A stretch of DNA of 64,000 nucleotides. Origin: Acinetobacter sp. WC-141. Lineage in GTDB: Bacteria; Pseudomonadota; Gammaproteobacteria; Pseudomonadales; Moraxellaceae. The stretch is from the NCBI RefSeq assembly GCF_000313935.1, contig NZ_AMSS01000027.1, positions 1 to 64,000 on the forward strand, written 5' to 3'. The notes under the pieces are model-generated. The model made no database searches, was not told the origin of the DNA, and was given only the letters and a program-made list of their open reading frames with translations. Positions 8,144 to 16,901 of this stretch are shown here, piece by piece. Numbering within the stretch: position 1 is the stretch's first letter; every line of letters starts with the position of its first letter. Made by a program: the position numbers and the translations under genes.

Positions 8144-9457
8144 GTGAATAAGATCAAAACATTAGTACTAGCTATGAGTACTTTAGGCGTAACTAGCGTG
8201 ACAATGTCTGTTCACGCAGCCACAGATGCTGAAGTTAATGCATTACGTAATGAAGTAAATGATTTAAAACAACTCGTCCAAAAACTATCTGATCAACAAA
8301 AAACAGCTTTATCAGTCAGTGCTCCAGCTACCCCTCCTGTAACACCAGCTCCTTCTACCACTCCTGCATCAAAACCAGGTTGGATGGCTATGGCGGATGG
8401 GCAAACCCAAGTTAAGCTTTATGGTAGTGTCCGCGCAGATGCAACCTATGACTTTAAAGGTTCAAATGGAAGCATTTCAAATGCAGCGAACTACCCTTTA
8501 AACAAAGATGATCCAAGACAAGATTCATTAAATGTATCTGCTGCAACTTCACGAATTGGTTTAGATATTACTCGGCCTACTCAATACGGTGATTTAACCG
8601 GTAAAATTGAAGCCGATTTTATGGGTGGAAATGGCGACAATGGCAATGGTACATTCCGTGTTCGCCATGCCTATATGTCTTTAGGCAAATGGTTAGCCGG
8701 TCAAACGACTTCACCTTTTGTAAATACTGATACATCGCCAGAAACACTGGATTTTACTGGTGCAGTTGGAACAGGTACTACGCGTACGGTACAGGTTCGT
8801 TACACTCAACCGATTAATGCCCAACAGAAAATATTAGTTGCTTTAGAAGGTGGTGATGTTGAAAAAGTGAGTAATGCTGCTGGCGGAAGCCGCTTTCCTG
8901 CATTAACCACACGATATGACTTCAAAACTGCAGACAATAAAGGCTTATTTCAATTACATGGTCTTGCCCATGAAAACCGTGTAGCGCCCAAAGATAGCGC
9001 TTCTGAAGAAAAATTTGGTTGGGGTGTAGGCATTGGTGGTAAATATGATTTAACTCCTCAAGATAGCTTGGTGGCTAATTACTATCATGTTAAAGGAGAT
9101 GGCCGCTATTTATCTTATAGCAATTCTGCTTATGCCTATGACACAACAACACAGGACATTAATTTAGGTGAATTTGATAGTGCTGTTATTGGCTATCAAC
9201 GAAAATGGAGTCCAATTCTCCGCTCTACTTTTGCAATAGGCGGTATTCAATATAAAGATGATAGCGTCTATGCCAACAGCAATTTAACCAGTACCAGCTA
9301 TAACAAAGAAATTTATAATGCCTTAGTTAACTTAATCTGGAATCCAGTTAAAAATATTGATTTAGGTGCAGAATATACATATGGCCAGCGAGAAACTTTC
9401 GCGGGTGATAAGGGTGATTACTCTCGCATCAACTTATTGGCAAAATATAATTTCTAA
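8144..9457 (+). CDS. dcaP: DcaP-like outer-membrane porin
   Basis: A 437-residue trimeric outer-membrane channel of the DcaP family, characteristic of Acinetobacter; DcaP passes negatively charged small molecules such as dicarboxylates. The start is the GTG at 8144 with GGGGAG before it. It gives a clean signal peptide (NKIKTLVLAMSTLGVTS, cleaved after VHA). A short N-terminal coiled coil follows (AEVNALRNEVNDLKQLVQKL), then a Pro/Thr-rich linker, then the beta-barrel beginning QVKLYGSVRADATYDF and ending in the expected aromatic LLAKYNF. Its neighbours, the glutamate/aspartate importer genes, suggest acidic amino acids or dicarboxylates as substrates; that is inference. Confidence 0.92.
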   Translation: MNKIKTLVLAMSTLGVTSVTMSVHAATDAEVNALRNEVNDLKQLVQKLSDQQKTALSVSAPATPPVTPAPSTTPASKPGWMAMADGQTQVKLYGSVRADATYDFKGSNGSISNAANYPLNKDDPRQDSLNVSAATSRIGLDITRPTQYGDLTGKIEADFMGGNGDNGNGTFRVRHAYMSLGKWLAGQTTSPFVNTDTSPETLDFTGAVGTGTTRTVQVRYTQPINAQQKILVALEGGDVEKVSNAAGGSRFPALTTRYDFKTADNKGLFQLHGLAHENRVAPKDSASEEKFGWGVGIGGKYDLTPQDSLVANYYHVKGDGRYLSYSNSAYAYDTTTQDINLGEFDSAVIGYQRKWSPILRSTFAIGGIQYKDDSVYANSNLTSTSYNKEIYNALVNLIWNPVKNIDLGAEYTYGQRETFAGDKGDYSRINLLAKYNF

Positions 9458-9468
9458 AAATTAGATGT

Positions 9469-9499
9469 AAAAAAAGAGCCTTTAAAAAGGCTCTTTTTT
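9469..9499. terminator. Bidirectional terminator between dcaP and gltL
   Basis: AAAAAGAGCCTTT and AAAGGCTCTTTTT form an extended stem with A and T runs on either side. It lies between two convergent genes and can serve both. Confidence 0.9.
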
Positions 9500-9509
9500 A
9501 TTAACAGTA

Positions 9510-10253
9510 TTAGTGCATAGCTTGAATTTTTTCTAAGAAAAGTTTAGCACGCTCGTGACGAGCATCTAAATTTTCAAAAAATTCATGGGTTGGGCAGTCT
9601 TCTAAAATCTTACCTTCATCCATAAAAATTAAACGGTTAGATACTCTTTTAGCAAAACCCATTTCATGTGTAACACACATCATGGTCATGCCTTCATGTG
9701 CAAGTTGCACCATCACTTCAAGTACCTCACCGACCATTTCTGGATCAAGTGCAGAAGTTGGCTCATCAAACAACATACAGATTGGGTCCATGGACAAACC
9801 ACGCGCAATTGCTACACGCTGCTGCTGCCCACCAGACAATTGGCCCGGAAACTTATCTTTATGCGCAAGCAAACCTACACGCTCTAAATATTTCAGACCT
9901 TTTGCACGCGCATCGGCAACTGAACGTTTTAACACTTTAACTTGAGCAATTGTTAGATTTTCCAAAACAGTCATGTGCGGAAAAAGTTCAAAGTGTTGAA
10001 AGACCATTCCCACCCGTGAACGGAATTTAGCAAGATCTGTTTTTGGGTCTTTCAGAGAAACACCATCAACAATAATATCGCCTTGCTGAAATGGTTCTAA
10101 CGCATTTACTGTTTTAATGAGTGTTGATTTTCCTGAACCAGACGGTCCGCAAACAACAACGACATCACCTTTTTCAATACTCGTCGTGCAATCTGTTAAA
10201 ACCTGAAAATCACCATACCATTTAGAGATATGTTGGATGTCTATCATTGGCAT
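9510..10253 (-). CDS. gltL: Glutamate/aspartate ABC transporter ATPase GltL
   Basis: A 247-residue ATP-binding subunit of a polar amino acid ABC importer. Walker A (GPSGSGKST), Q-loop (FQHFELFPHMTV), signature (LSGGQQQRVAIARGL), Walker B (CMLFDEPTSALDPE) and switch His (CVTHEMGFAKRVS) are all intact. It is the last gene of the run gltI-gltJ-gltK-gltL on the minus strand, 13 bp after gltK. It powers uptake of glutamate and aspartate across the inner membrane. A start two codons further in (Met3) is equally possible. Confidence 0.95.
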   Translation of the reverse strand: MPMIDIQHISKWYGDFQVLTDCTTSIEKGDVVVVCGPSGSGKSTLIKTVNALEPFQQGDIIVDGVSLKDPKTDLAKFRSRVGMVFQHFELFPHMTVLENLTIAQVKVLKRSVADARAKGLKYLERVGLLAHKDKFPGQLSGGQQQRVAIARGLSMDPICMLFDEPTSALDPEMVGEVLEVMVQLAHEGMTMMCVTHEMGFAKRVSNRLIFMDEGKILEDCPTHEFFENLDARHERAKLFLEKIQAMH

Positions 10254-10266
10254 TTAAAATCTCCAA

Positions 10267-10944
10267 TTAGCGAATGATGGCAATTTTTTTCTGTAAGCGT
10301 TTGACTAATTGCGACAGCACAAACGAACTACAGAAGTACACTACACCGACGATCAAATAGAATGTTGCTTTCGTTTCAGGACCATACGTATTAGCCAATG
10401 TATCTGCACGACCTAAAAAGTCTGGTGCACTAATTACATAAACTAATGAGATGTCCTGAAATAAAATAATTGTTTGAGTTAACAATACTGGGAGCATATT
10501 GCGAAAGGCTTGAGGTAAAACCACATAGCGCATTGATTGACCATAGGTAAAACCTAGCGCGTAACCTGCATTTACCTGACCTCTTGAAATAGACTGGATG
10601 CCTGAACGTACAATTTCCGAGAAAAATGCAGCCTCAAAAATAGCAAAAGTCACAACACTCGAGAACAACGGTCCCCAATATGTATCCGATTGAAACTCAA
10701 ATATTTTTGGCAATAAAAAGTAGAAAATAAAGATGACCTGAATTAATGGAATACCACGAAACAGATCGACATAAAATTTTGCGAAATTACTTGCGATGGC
10801 ATTGCTTGATAAACGCATCATTGCCAATGGGGTCCCGATTAGGATACCGCCCAGCATCGCCAATACAGTCACAGTAAGGGTAAAAACAAAACCTTCTTTG
10901 AGTGCCGCGATCACGTCAGGATTATGTAATAAAGAAAAATCCAT
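10267..10944 (-). CDS. gltK: Glutamate/aspartate ABC transporter permease GltK
   Basis: A 225-residue inner-membrane permease of the His/Glu/Gln/Arg/opine (HEQRO) type. Hydrophobic segments alternate with the EAA-type ATPase-contact loop (GYALGFTYGQSMRYVVLPQAFRNMLP). It pairs with GltJ to form the heterodimeric channel energised by GltL. Only two bases separate it from gltJ, so the genes are co-transcribed and probably translationally coupled. Confidence 0.94.
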   Translation of the reverse strand: MDFSLLHNPDVIAALKEGFVFTLTVTVLAMLGGILIGTPLAMMRLSSNAIASNFAKFYVDLFRGIPLIQVIFIFYFLLPKIFEFQSDTYWGPLFSSVVTFAIFEAAFFSEIVRSGIQSISRGQVNAGYALGFTYGQSMRYVVLPQAFRNMLPVLLTQTIILFQDISLVYVISAPDFLGRADTLANTYGPETKATFYLIVGVVYFCSSFVLSQLVKRLQKKIAIIR

Positions 10945-10946
10945 AA

Positions 10947-11789
10947 TTACTTCCCTCCCGAACCTAAGCCAGGTACAGCCATTCGTTTCTCAATCCATGC
11001 CATGATAAATTTAATGCTATACGTAATGATTAAATAAACAGGTGTAGAGAGAATAAGAATAATGATGTCCTGAGAAGTTTCTTCGCGCATGGTTTTTGTA
11101 TAAGCGAAGAAGTTCAAAACACTCAAAGCATATAAAACAGCTGAGTTTTTGAAAACGTTCATTGCTTCAGAAGTAATCGTTGGCCAAACAGTGCGATATG
11201 CAACAGGTAAAATGACATAACGATAGCTTTGCGCAGTGGTAAAACCTACTGCGGAAGCAGCAAATTTTTGTCCTGTTGAAACAGTATTAATACCGGCACG
11301 TATGTGCTCAGATACACGCGCAGCCGTGTAGAGACCTAATGCAAAAACACCAATAACCGCAGGTTGCTGATTTAAAATATTTTTCCACCATCCACCAGCA
11401 ACTACATCCCCACTACCTGCACTTAAGCTGTCCGGTAAAAATTCCGGAAAAACAAATGCCCAGAAGAATAGCTGCACAATAAGTGGAATATTACGGAAAA
11501 TTTCAACGTAACAATTGCCAATAAATGCGAGAGGTTTGTTGGGTAATGTACGAATTACCCCTAGGAGAGAACCTAATAAAAATGCGATAAGAAAGGCTAT
11601 AACAGCTGTCCAAACCATAGTAAAGACGCCTGAACCTAACATTTGTAACCATGTGGGCGCTTCTGCATGAGCATTGTAGCTTGAGCTACCAATTACTCTA
11701 CAGACTGATTCTGCCCATGCGGCTTTATCGACACCATATTCATTAGACTCCGCACAGAATATAGTCCAGTTTAGCGAGCCGACTGACAT
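10947..11789 (-). CDS. gltJ: Glutamate/aspartate ABC transporter permease GltJ
   Basis: A 280-residue permease. It is longer than GltK because of an N-terminal region (about 50 residues, SLNWTIFCAESNEYGVDKAAW) and a periplasmic insertion near residue 130. The coupling loop (SAVGFTTAQSYRYVILPVAYRTVWP) is typical of HEQRO permeases. AAGGGG lies just before the ATG at 11789. It sits between the binding protein gene gltI (93 bp upstream) and gltK. The N-terminal extension is normal for GltJ. Confidence 0.94.
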   Translation of the reverse strand: MSVGSLNWTIFCAESNEYGVDKAAWAESVCRVIGSSSYNAHAEAPTWLQMLGSGVFTMVWTAVIAFLIAFLLGSLLGVIRTLPNKPLAFIGNCYVEIFRNIPLIVQLFFWAFVFPEFLPDSLSAGSGDVVAGGWWKNILNQQPAVIGVFALGLYTAARVSEHIRAGINTVSTGQKFAASAVGFTTAQSYRYVILPVAYRTVWPTITSEAMNVFKNSAVLYALSVLNFFAYTKTMREETSQDIIILILSTPVYLIITYSIKFIMAWIEKRMAVPGLGSGGK

Positions 11790-11882
11790 GTTTGCCCCTT
11801 AAATGAATATCTTTAGGAAAATAGACCGCTTAAGCAAGTGAGCTTTCACTTGCTTAAGTAAATTTAGGACAAAAGGATCTGG

Positions 11883-12776
11883 TTAGATTCCTGCATCTGT
11901 TGGGTGAGCTTTAAGTTTTTTGTAAGATGAACTTGGTTGCATGTTCAAATTAGTATTTTTTGGTGGGATTGGCGATAAGAACCATTTCTTATATAAAGCG
12001 TCCATTTGACCAGTTTTCCATAAATTATTTACGGTACGGTCGGCAATTGCTTTAAATTTTGGATCATCTTTTGCAATCATGATGCCATAAGGTTCTGACG
12101 AAAGTACTGGCCCTACAATTGCAAATGCTTTTGGTGTAGATGACTTGGCAATTAGACCAGCTAAGATATTGTCATCCATTACAAATGCTGCAGCACGACC
12201 AGATGCCATCATGGCAAATGAGTCAGAATGGTCTTTACCATAAATATTTTGTACATTAAGTGACTGACCTTTTTCATTCATTTTAATGTACTTGTCTGAT
12301 GTTGTACCTTGAGTCGTTACCACTGCTTTACCATTTAAATCAGCTAGACTCTTAATACCAGAGTTTGCTTTAACAGCCATACGCACTTCTGTTGCATAGT
12401 AGTTCGTTGAAAAACCAACTTGTTGCTGACGCTGTTTAGAGTTTGTAGTGGTACCACATTCCATATCAATATTGCCGGCTAAAAGCTCAGGAATGCGTGT
12501 TGATGAAGTGACTGCCTTGTATTCAACTTTTAAACCAGGCATTTTCAATTCTTTTTTAATATCATTTGCGAACTGGTTACAAATGTCGACTGCATAACCT
12601 ACTGGTTTACCTCCAACAACGTATGAAATTGGGTCGGATGATTCTCGGTGACCAATAACGATTTTTCCAGTACTTTTAATTTTAGCTAATGTATCTGCTG
12701 CCTGAATTTGAGAAGTAGCACCAACCGTACAAAGCATAACTGTTGAAACAATGAGAGAGGTTGCAGAACGTTTCAT
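11883..12776 (-). CDS. gltI: Glutamate/aspartate periplasmic binding protein GltI
   Basis: A 297-residue solute-binding protein of family 3. The signal peptide is evident (KRSATSLIVSTVMLCTVG, cleaved after IQA). The SBP_bac_3 domain follows with HRESSDPISYVVGGKPVGYAVDICN, CGTTTNSKQRQQQVGFSTNY and NNLWKTGQMDALYKKWF. These features match GltI/DEBP rather than cystine or arginine binders. As first gene of gltIJKL it is expected to be the most highly expressed; the wider gap (93 bp) before gltJ is common in such operons. Confidence 0.94.
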   Translation of the reverse strand: MKRSATSLIVSTVMLCTVGATSQIQAADTLAKIKSTGKIVIGHRESSDPISYVVGGKPVGYAVDICNQFANDIKKELKMPGLKVEYKAVTSSTRIPELLAGNIDMECGTTTNSKQRQQQVGFSTNYYATEVRMAVKANSGIKSLADLNGKAVVTTQGTTSDKYIKMNEKGQSLNVQNIYGKDHSDSFAMMASGRAAAFVMDDNILAGLIAKSSTPKAFAIVGPVLSSEPYGIMIAKDDPKFKAIADRTVNNLWKTGQMDALYKKWFLSPIPPKNTNLNMQPSSSYKKLKAHPTDAGI

Positions 12777-13274
12777 AAGAACTCCTTGATGATCATTCTC
12801 TCTATTTGTCTACAAAATCATTCTTATAGAGAAATAGAGCGATTTATTATTAAATTGCAATTATCGAGCCAACTTTTCCAAGCAGGACTCCATCCATTTG
12901 CTTCACTTATTATTCATCTGTTTCGCAGAATTAATACCTTTAAAACTGCTCACATGTTTCTACTTTAATCTAAGTTTTAATCTTCTGTCTATTATTAAGC
13001 TTATCTATTTACACTTAAATGTGGCAATTATTGATTACAATGTAAACACATGCACAATAAAGTGGCTTAAATTTTTCTAAAAACTGTTTTTAGAAAAAGA
13101 TTACTATCTTGATAAAAAGAAAAATTAAACTTATTAAACAGTTAGACCGAAGCAGATTATTTTTCTAAAAAAGAAGATAAAGCATCAAAATAATATTTAT
13201 AAATGTTGTAATAAAACCCATTTATAAAATTGATAGTAATATTTTTACAATTAAAATGTTTTTGGGAATATGAG
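12777..13274. other. Non-coding region upstream of gltI, with a perfect hairpin at 13072-13098
   Basis: No convincing gene lies here; short open frames have no ribosome sites. At 13072-13098 TTTTTCTAAAAA and TTTTTAGAAAAA form a perfect 12-bp inverted repeat around CTG. TTTTTCTAAAAA occurs a second time, without its partner, near 13159. The gltI promoter must be on the minus strand close to 12780-12900, but I could not assign it with confidence. Confidence 0.5.
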
Positions 13275-13305
13275 AAAAAAGGCCCGATTTATTTCGAGCC
13301 TTTTT
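13275..13305 (-). terminator. Terminator of the GST-like gene
   Basis: On the minus strand GGCTCGA and TCGGGCC form a seven-pair stem (one G-U), followed by a run of T. The wobble pair forms only in the minus-strand RNA, which fits the gene ending at 13320. Confidence 0.8.
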
Positions 13306-13319
13306 ATAAAACCTATAGA

Positions 13320-14084
13320 TTAAATGCCTCGCCAATCAACCCGTGCATTTCTTTCAGTTTGATAAATTCTTAAAACATATTGTCCAAGCGGCAAATCAAG
13401 TAAACTTTTTTGATAATTGCTCCACTCTGGCGATACCTCTTCATCCTCTTCGGGTTCCCATGGCGTACCTTTTATTTCTAATAAAGGTGCAAGCATAGAA
13501 CACACCGAAATATCAGCGAGACTTAAGCGGTCTCCAACCATATAACGTGCTTGGTTTTCAATGAGGTACTGATTCAACTCACTGATGAGTTCATCCATAC
13601 GCTCTTTTGACTGGCTCACCACTTCCCCTTCAAGCTTATAGTTCTTCTTTACTAAAGTCTTGAGGAAAGGTTTTGATATTTTTTCAAACTGGCGCAAGTA
13701 ACCTTGTTCGCCCATCATAATCTCTAGAGCATGGTCGCCATGGGCTAAAGTATGGGCAAGCGCCCAACGACGTACATGTACACCCAGTTCATCTGCCAAA
13801 CTATCAATCTTAAGTGTTTGCTGTCTAAGTTGCTCATCACGGCGTAAAAGTGCATGTTCTGGATAGGTATCATCCAGATAAAGTGCAATTTTGGTTGATT
13901 CAGCAATCCAGCGATGGTCATCTTTCAAAATTGGCAATAAATTTTGCCCTGTTTTGAGTTGTGCAAAAGCACGATGAAAGCCAGGAATCAAATTATGTGC
14001 AACGTAATCAAGTTCTTTATGGTCTAACAACCAGCGAGCTTTTTCACAATAATGAGATAAAGGAAACTGATACAAAACCCGCAT
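13320..14084 (-). CDS. Glutathione S-transferase family protein
   Basis: A 254-residue cytosolic GST-like protein. The N-terminal thioredoxin-fold domain starts RVLYQFPLSHYCEKARWLLD and includes LLPILKDDHRWIAEST, with the cis-Pro and the ES pair that binds the glutathione gamma-glutamyl group. The all-helical C-terminal domain carries GDRLSLADISVCSML, the GST N-capping box. It is longer than the usual ~200-220 residues because of a long helical insertion around residues 110-165. It is divergent from the sulfur cluster with 369 bp between starts, so shared control is possible but unproven. Substrate unknown. Confidence 0.88.
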   Translation of the reverse strand: MRVLYQFPLSHYCEKARWLLDHKELDYVAHNLIPGFHRAFAQLKTGQNLLPILKDDHRWIAESTKIALYLDDTYPEHALLRRDEQLRQQTLKIDSLADELGVHVRRWALAHTLAHGDHALEIMMGEQGYLRQFEKISKPFLKTLVKKNYKLEGEVVSQSKERMDELISELNQYLIENQARYMVGDRLSLADISVCSMLAPLLEIKGTPWEPEEDEEVSPEWSNYQKSLLDLPLGQYVLRIYQTERNARVDWRGI

Positions 14085-14453
14085 AAAATCTCCACGTTTA
14101 TTTTTATTTGACTATTCGTACAAAAATCGTCTTCGGTAAATAGATACTTTAGAAGCTATTTTTAATGAAAACAATGGATATTGTGCTCATTTTTCACTGA
14201 CAGTTAGGTCTATATTTTTTATATCTTTTTTTACCGTACTTATAGCTCTTTTTCATATTGAAACTACTTTAGTAATTCATTTAGTAAACAAAATGCATAA
14301 TTAATTGATTTTTAATATTTTTCTATATCTATATTTATCTATTAAAAATCAAAAAAAGTGCTTTGCATTTTTATTCATAAGCTGAGCATAAGTCCTCGTT
14401 TAGTGGAAAAATATTTCTTTTGTAAGGTAATGACAGCAATACAAGGTGTCATT
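14085..14453. promoter_or_regulatory. Divergent control region before the sulfur cluster, with an inverted repeat
   Basis: At 14305-14317 and 14340-14352 TTGATTTTTAATA and its exact complement form a 13-bp inverted repeat around 22 AT-rich bases. No T-run follows, so it looks more like an operator or leader hairpin than a terminator. TTTAGTAA is repeated with a 12-bp period just before it. No -24/-12 (sigma54) motif was found, although the Pseudomonas sfn genes use one. AAGGTG at about 14441 is the ribosome site for the first sfnB. Confidence 0.5.
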
Positions 14454-15665
14454 ATGTCTAATTCTCTATCTAAAACGACGGGATACGTCCAAGTCATTCA
14501 AAATGATCAACAAGCGATTAATGCTGCTTATCAAGTGGCTGATTTTGCTTTAGAGGGTCGTAATACACGTGATCAACAACGCTTATTACCGCATGAGCAA
14601 ATCGAAAGCTTTAGCCAAAAAGGTTTAGGCGGAATTCGCATTGCAAAAAAATATGGCGGTGCTTTTGTTTCCAATAAAACTTTGGCTCAAGTTTTCCGTA
14701 TTTTAAGTAAAGGCGACGCCAATGTTGGTCAAATTCCACAAAATCAGATTAGCCTGTTAAACCTCATCGAAATCTTGGGTACAGAACAACAAAAACAATT
14801 TATCTTTTCAGAAATATTAGCAGGCAAACGTCTTGCTAACGGGGGTCCAGAGCGTAATACACATGACTCAAAAACACTAAAAACCACGCTTACCATTGAA
14901 AACGGTAAATACATTTTAAACGGTGAAAAATTTTATTCGACTGGAACAAGTTTTGCGCATTGGCTCGCAATTAAAGCGGTTCATCCCGAAGGTCATGTTG
15001 TTTTAATCATTGTTAACCGAGAAGCTCAAGGTATTGAAGTCATTAATGACTGGAATGGTTTTGGGCAACGTACGACAGCGAGTGGTACAGTTAAATTAAA
15101 TCAAGTTGAAGTTAATCCGGAACTCATTTTTGATGAACGCTTATTGACACAAACCCCTACCTATCGCGGTGCTTATTCTCAGTTATTACAAGTTGCTATT
15201 GATGTCGGGATTGCAGAAGCTGCATTTGATGACACGTTATCAACTATTCATAAAGCACGCCCAATTATTGATGCAAATGTTGAAAAAGCCAGCTTTGAAC
15301 ATTACACCCTGCAAGAAGTAGGTAAGTTAAATATTTTGCTCGATGCTGCAATTTTACTGCTTGATGAAGCTGCTGAATATTTAGATGAACTTGACCAACT
15401 TGAAAATGTGACTGACGAACAGGTAGCAAAAGCTTCGATCTTGGTTGCCGAAGCGAAAGTCTATGCCAATGATGCGGCTCTACAAATCTCTGAAAAATTA
15501 TTAGAACTTGGTGGAAGTCGCTCAAGCCTAAGCCAACATAATTTAGATCAACATTGGCGAAATGCCCGTGTACATACTTTACACGACCCTGTTCGCTGGA
15601 AATTACATGCCATTGGCAATTATTACCTTAATGGTCATTTCCCTGCCCGCCATGCCTGGATTTAA
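14454..15665 (+). CDS. sfnB: SfnB-like acyl-CoA-dehydrogenase-fold flavoprotein (first copy)
   Basis: A 403-residue protein of the SfnB sulfur-acquisition oxidoreductase group, which has the acyl-CoA dehydrogenase / flavin monooxygenase (DszC-like) fold. Visible blocks are QIPQNQISLL, LNGEKFYSTGTSFAHW, WNGFGQRTTASGTVKL and RNARVHTLHDPVRWK. Such proteins are expressed under sulfate limitation and are thought to oxidise organosulfur compounds using reduced flavin. The start at 14454 follows AAGGTG; Met codons further upstream add a non-homologous extension. It is first of seven same-strand genes with almost no gaps, and about half identical by eye to the next gene. Confidence 0.9.
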   Translation: MSNSLSKTTGYVQVIQNDQQAINAAYQVADFALEGRNTRDQQRLLPHEQIESFSQKGLGGIRIAKKYGGAFVSNKTLAQVFRILSKGDANVGQIPQNQISLLNLIEILGTEQQKQFIFSEILAGKRLANGGPERNTHDSKTLKTTLTIENGKYILNGEKFYSTGTSFAHWLAIKAVHPEGHVVLIIVNREAQGIEVINDWNGFGQRTTASGTVKLNQVEVNPELIFDERLLTQTPTYRGAYSQLLQVAIDVGIAEAAFDDTLSTIHKARPIIDANVEKASFEHYTLQEVGKLNILLDAAILLLDEAAEYLDELDQLENVTDEQVAKASILVAEAKVYANDAALQISEKLLELGGSRSSLSQHNLDQHWRNARVHTLHDPVRWKLHAIGNYYLNGHFPARHAWI

Positions 15666-15677
15666 GGAGAAATTGTC

Positions 15678-16901
15678 ATGACTTCATATCAATCGGTTCA
15701 AACCAAACAAACATCGGCATCAGGCCAAGCACATATTATTCAAAATGATGCGGAAGCTTTAGAAATTGCAAAACAATTTGCTGAGCAATTTAAAAAAACT
15801 GCAGTTGAGCGAGACTCTAAGCGAATTCTACCGTATACCGAAATCGATGCATTGAGCCAATCAGGGCTTTGGGCAATTACAGTACCAAAGCAATATGGTG
15901 GTGCCGAAGTTTCAAGTCATACAGTTGCTAAAGTGATTGCTCTTTTAAGCGGTGCAGATGGTTCAATTGGACAAATTCCACAAAACCATTTCTATGCCTT
16001 AGAAGTATTGCGCAATACAGGCACAGAAGCTCAAAAACAACGTTTATATGGCGAAGTGCTAAATGGCACTCGTTTTGGTAATGCACTTGCTGAGTTTAAA
16101 ACCAAAACTTCAACCCACAAACAAACCAATATCCGTCCTCACGAAAATGGATATCTCATTCAGGGTGAAAAGTTTTACTGCACAGGAAGTTTATTTGCTC
16201 ACCGTATTCCAACCTTAGTTTTAGATGATGCAGGCCGAGAGTATTTAGCCTTTGTAAAAAGTGGTTCACAAGGATTAAAACTTGTTGATGACTGGTCTGG
16301 CTTTGGGCAGAAAACCACAGGTAGCGGTACGGTTAAATTTGATCAAGTTTTTGTCGATGCAGATGATGTTATTCCTTTTGATACTGCATTTTTACAACCA
16401 ACCTTAGTGGGCCCTTTTGCCCAAATTATGCATGCATCAATTGAAGTAGGCATTGCACGTGCAGCCTTTGAAGAAAGCTTGCAAAGAGTGCATCAGGCCC
16501 GCCCATGGATTGATTCAAATGTAGAAACGGCAAACCAAGATCCTTTAACGATTTATGAATTAGGACGCATTGCTGTAGATGTACGGGCAAGTGAAGTGTT
16601 ATTAAAACAGGCAGCTCAATCAATTGATGCCGCAAAAATTGAAACCACACCTGAAAGCATTGCAAAAGCTTCAATTGATGTGGCCAAAGTACGTGCTCAT
16701 AGTAGCGATATCGCACTCAAAGCATCTTCTAAGCTGATTGAACTTGCAGGAAGCCGTGGTAGTCAGTCACACGATGGTCTAGACCGTTTCTGGCGCAATG
16801 CACGTGTGCATACGTTGCATGATGCCGCACGATGGAAATATTACTTTATTGGGAACTATGTGCTTAACGGTGTTCTACCACCTCGTCGGGGGACACTGTA
16901 A
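15678..16901 (+). CDS. sfnB: SfnB-like flavoprotein (second copy)
   Basis: A 407-residue paralogue of the preceding gene, 12 bp downstream. It shares the same landmarks: GQIPQNHFYALEVL, QGEKFYCTGSLFAHR, WSGFGQKTTGSGTVKFD, and SRGSQSHDGLDRFWRNARVHTLHDAARWK. The two copies probably form a heteromer or act on different substrates; tandem SfnB-type genes are common in organosulfur clusters. GGAGAAATTGTC supplies the ribosome site. Its stop overlaps the start of the next monooxygenase by one base (TAATG), which indicates translational coupling. Confidence 0.9.
   Translation: MTSYQSVQTKQTSASGQAHIIQNDAEALEIAKQFAEQFKKTAVERDSKRILPYTEIDALSQSGLWAITVPKQYGGAEVSSHTVAKVIALLSGADGSIGQIPQNHFYALEVLRNTGTEAQKQRLYGEVLNGTRFGNALAEFKTKTSTHKQTNIRPHENGYLIQGEKFYCTGSLFAHRIPTLVLDDAGREYLAFVKSGSQGLKLVDDWSGFGQKTTGSGTVKFDQVFVDADDVIPFDTAFLQPTLVGPFAQIMHASIEVGIARAAFEESLQRVHQARPWIDSNVETANQDPLTIYELGRIAVDVRASEVLLKQAAQSIDAAKIETTPESIAKASIDVAKVRAHSSDIALKASSKLIELAGSRGSQSHDGLDRFWRNARVHTLHDAARWKYYFIGNYVLNGVLPPRRGTL

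Noticed and set aside
12786..13080. Two short plus-strand frames upstream of gltI
   Set aside because: They overlap each other, lack ribosome sites and contain no recognisable motif.
14330..14375. Sigma54 (-24/-12) promoter before the first sfnB
   Set aside because: A TTTGC-like -12 element can be imagined near 14362, but there is no GG at the required distance upstream.
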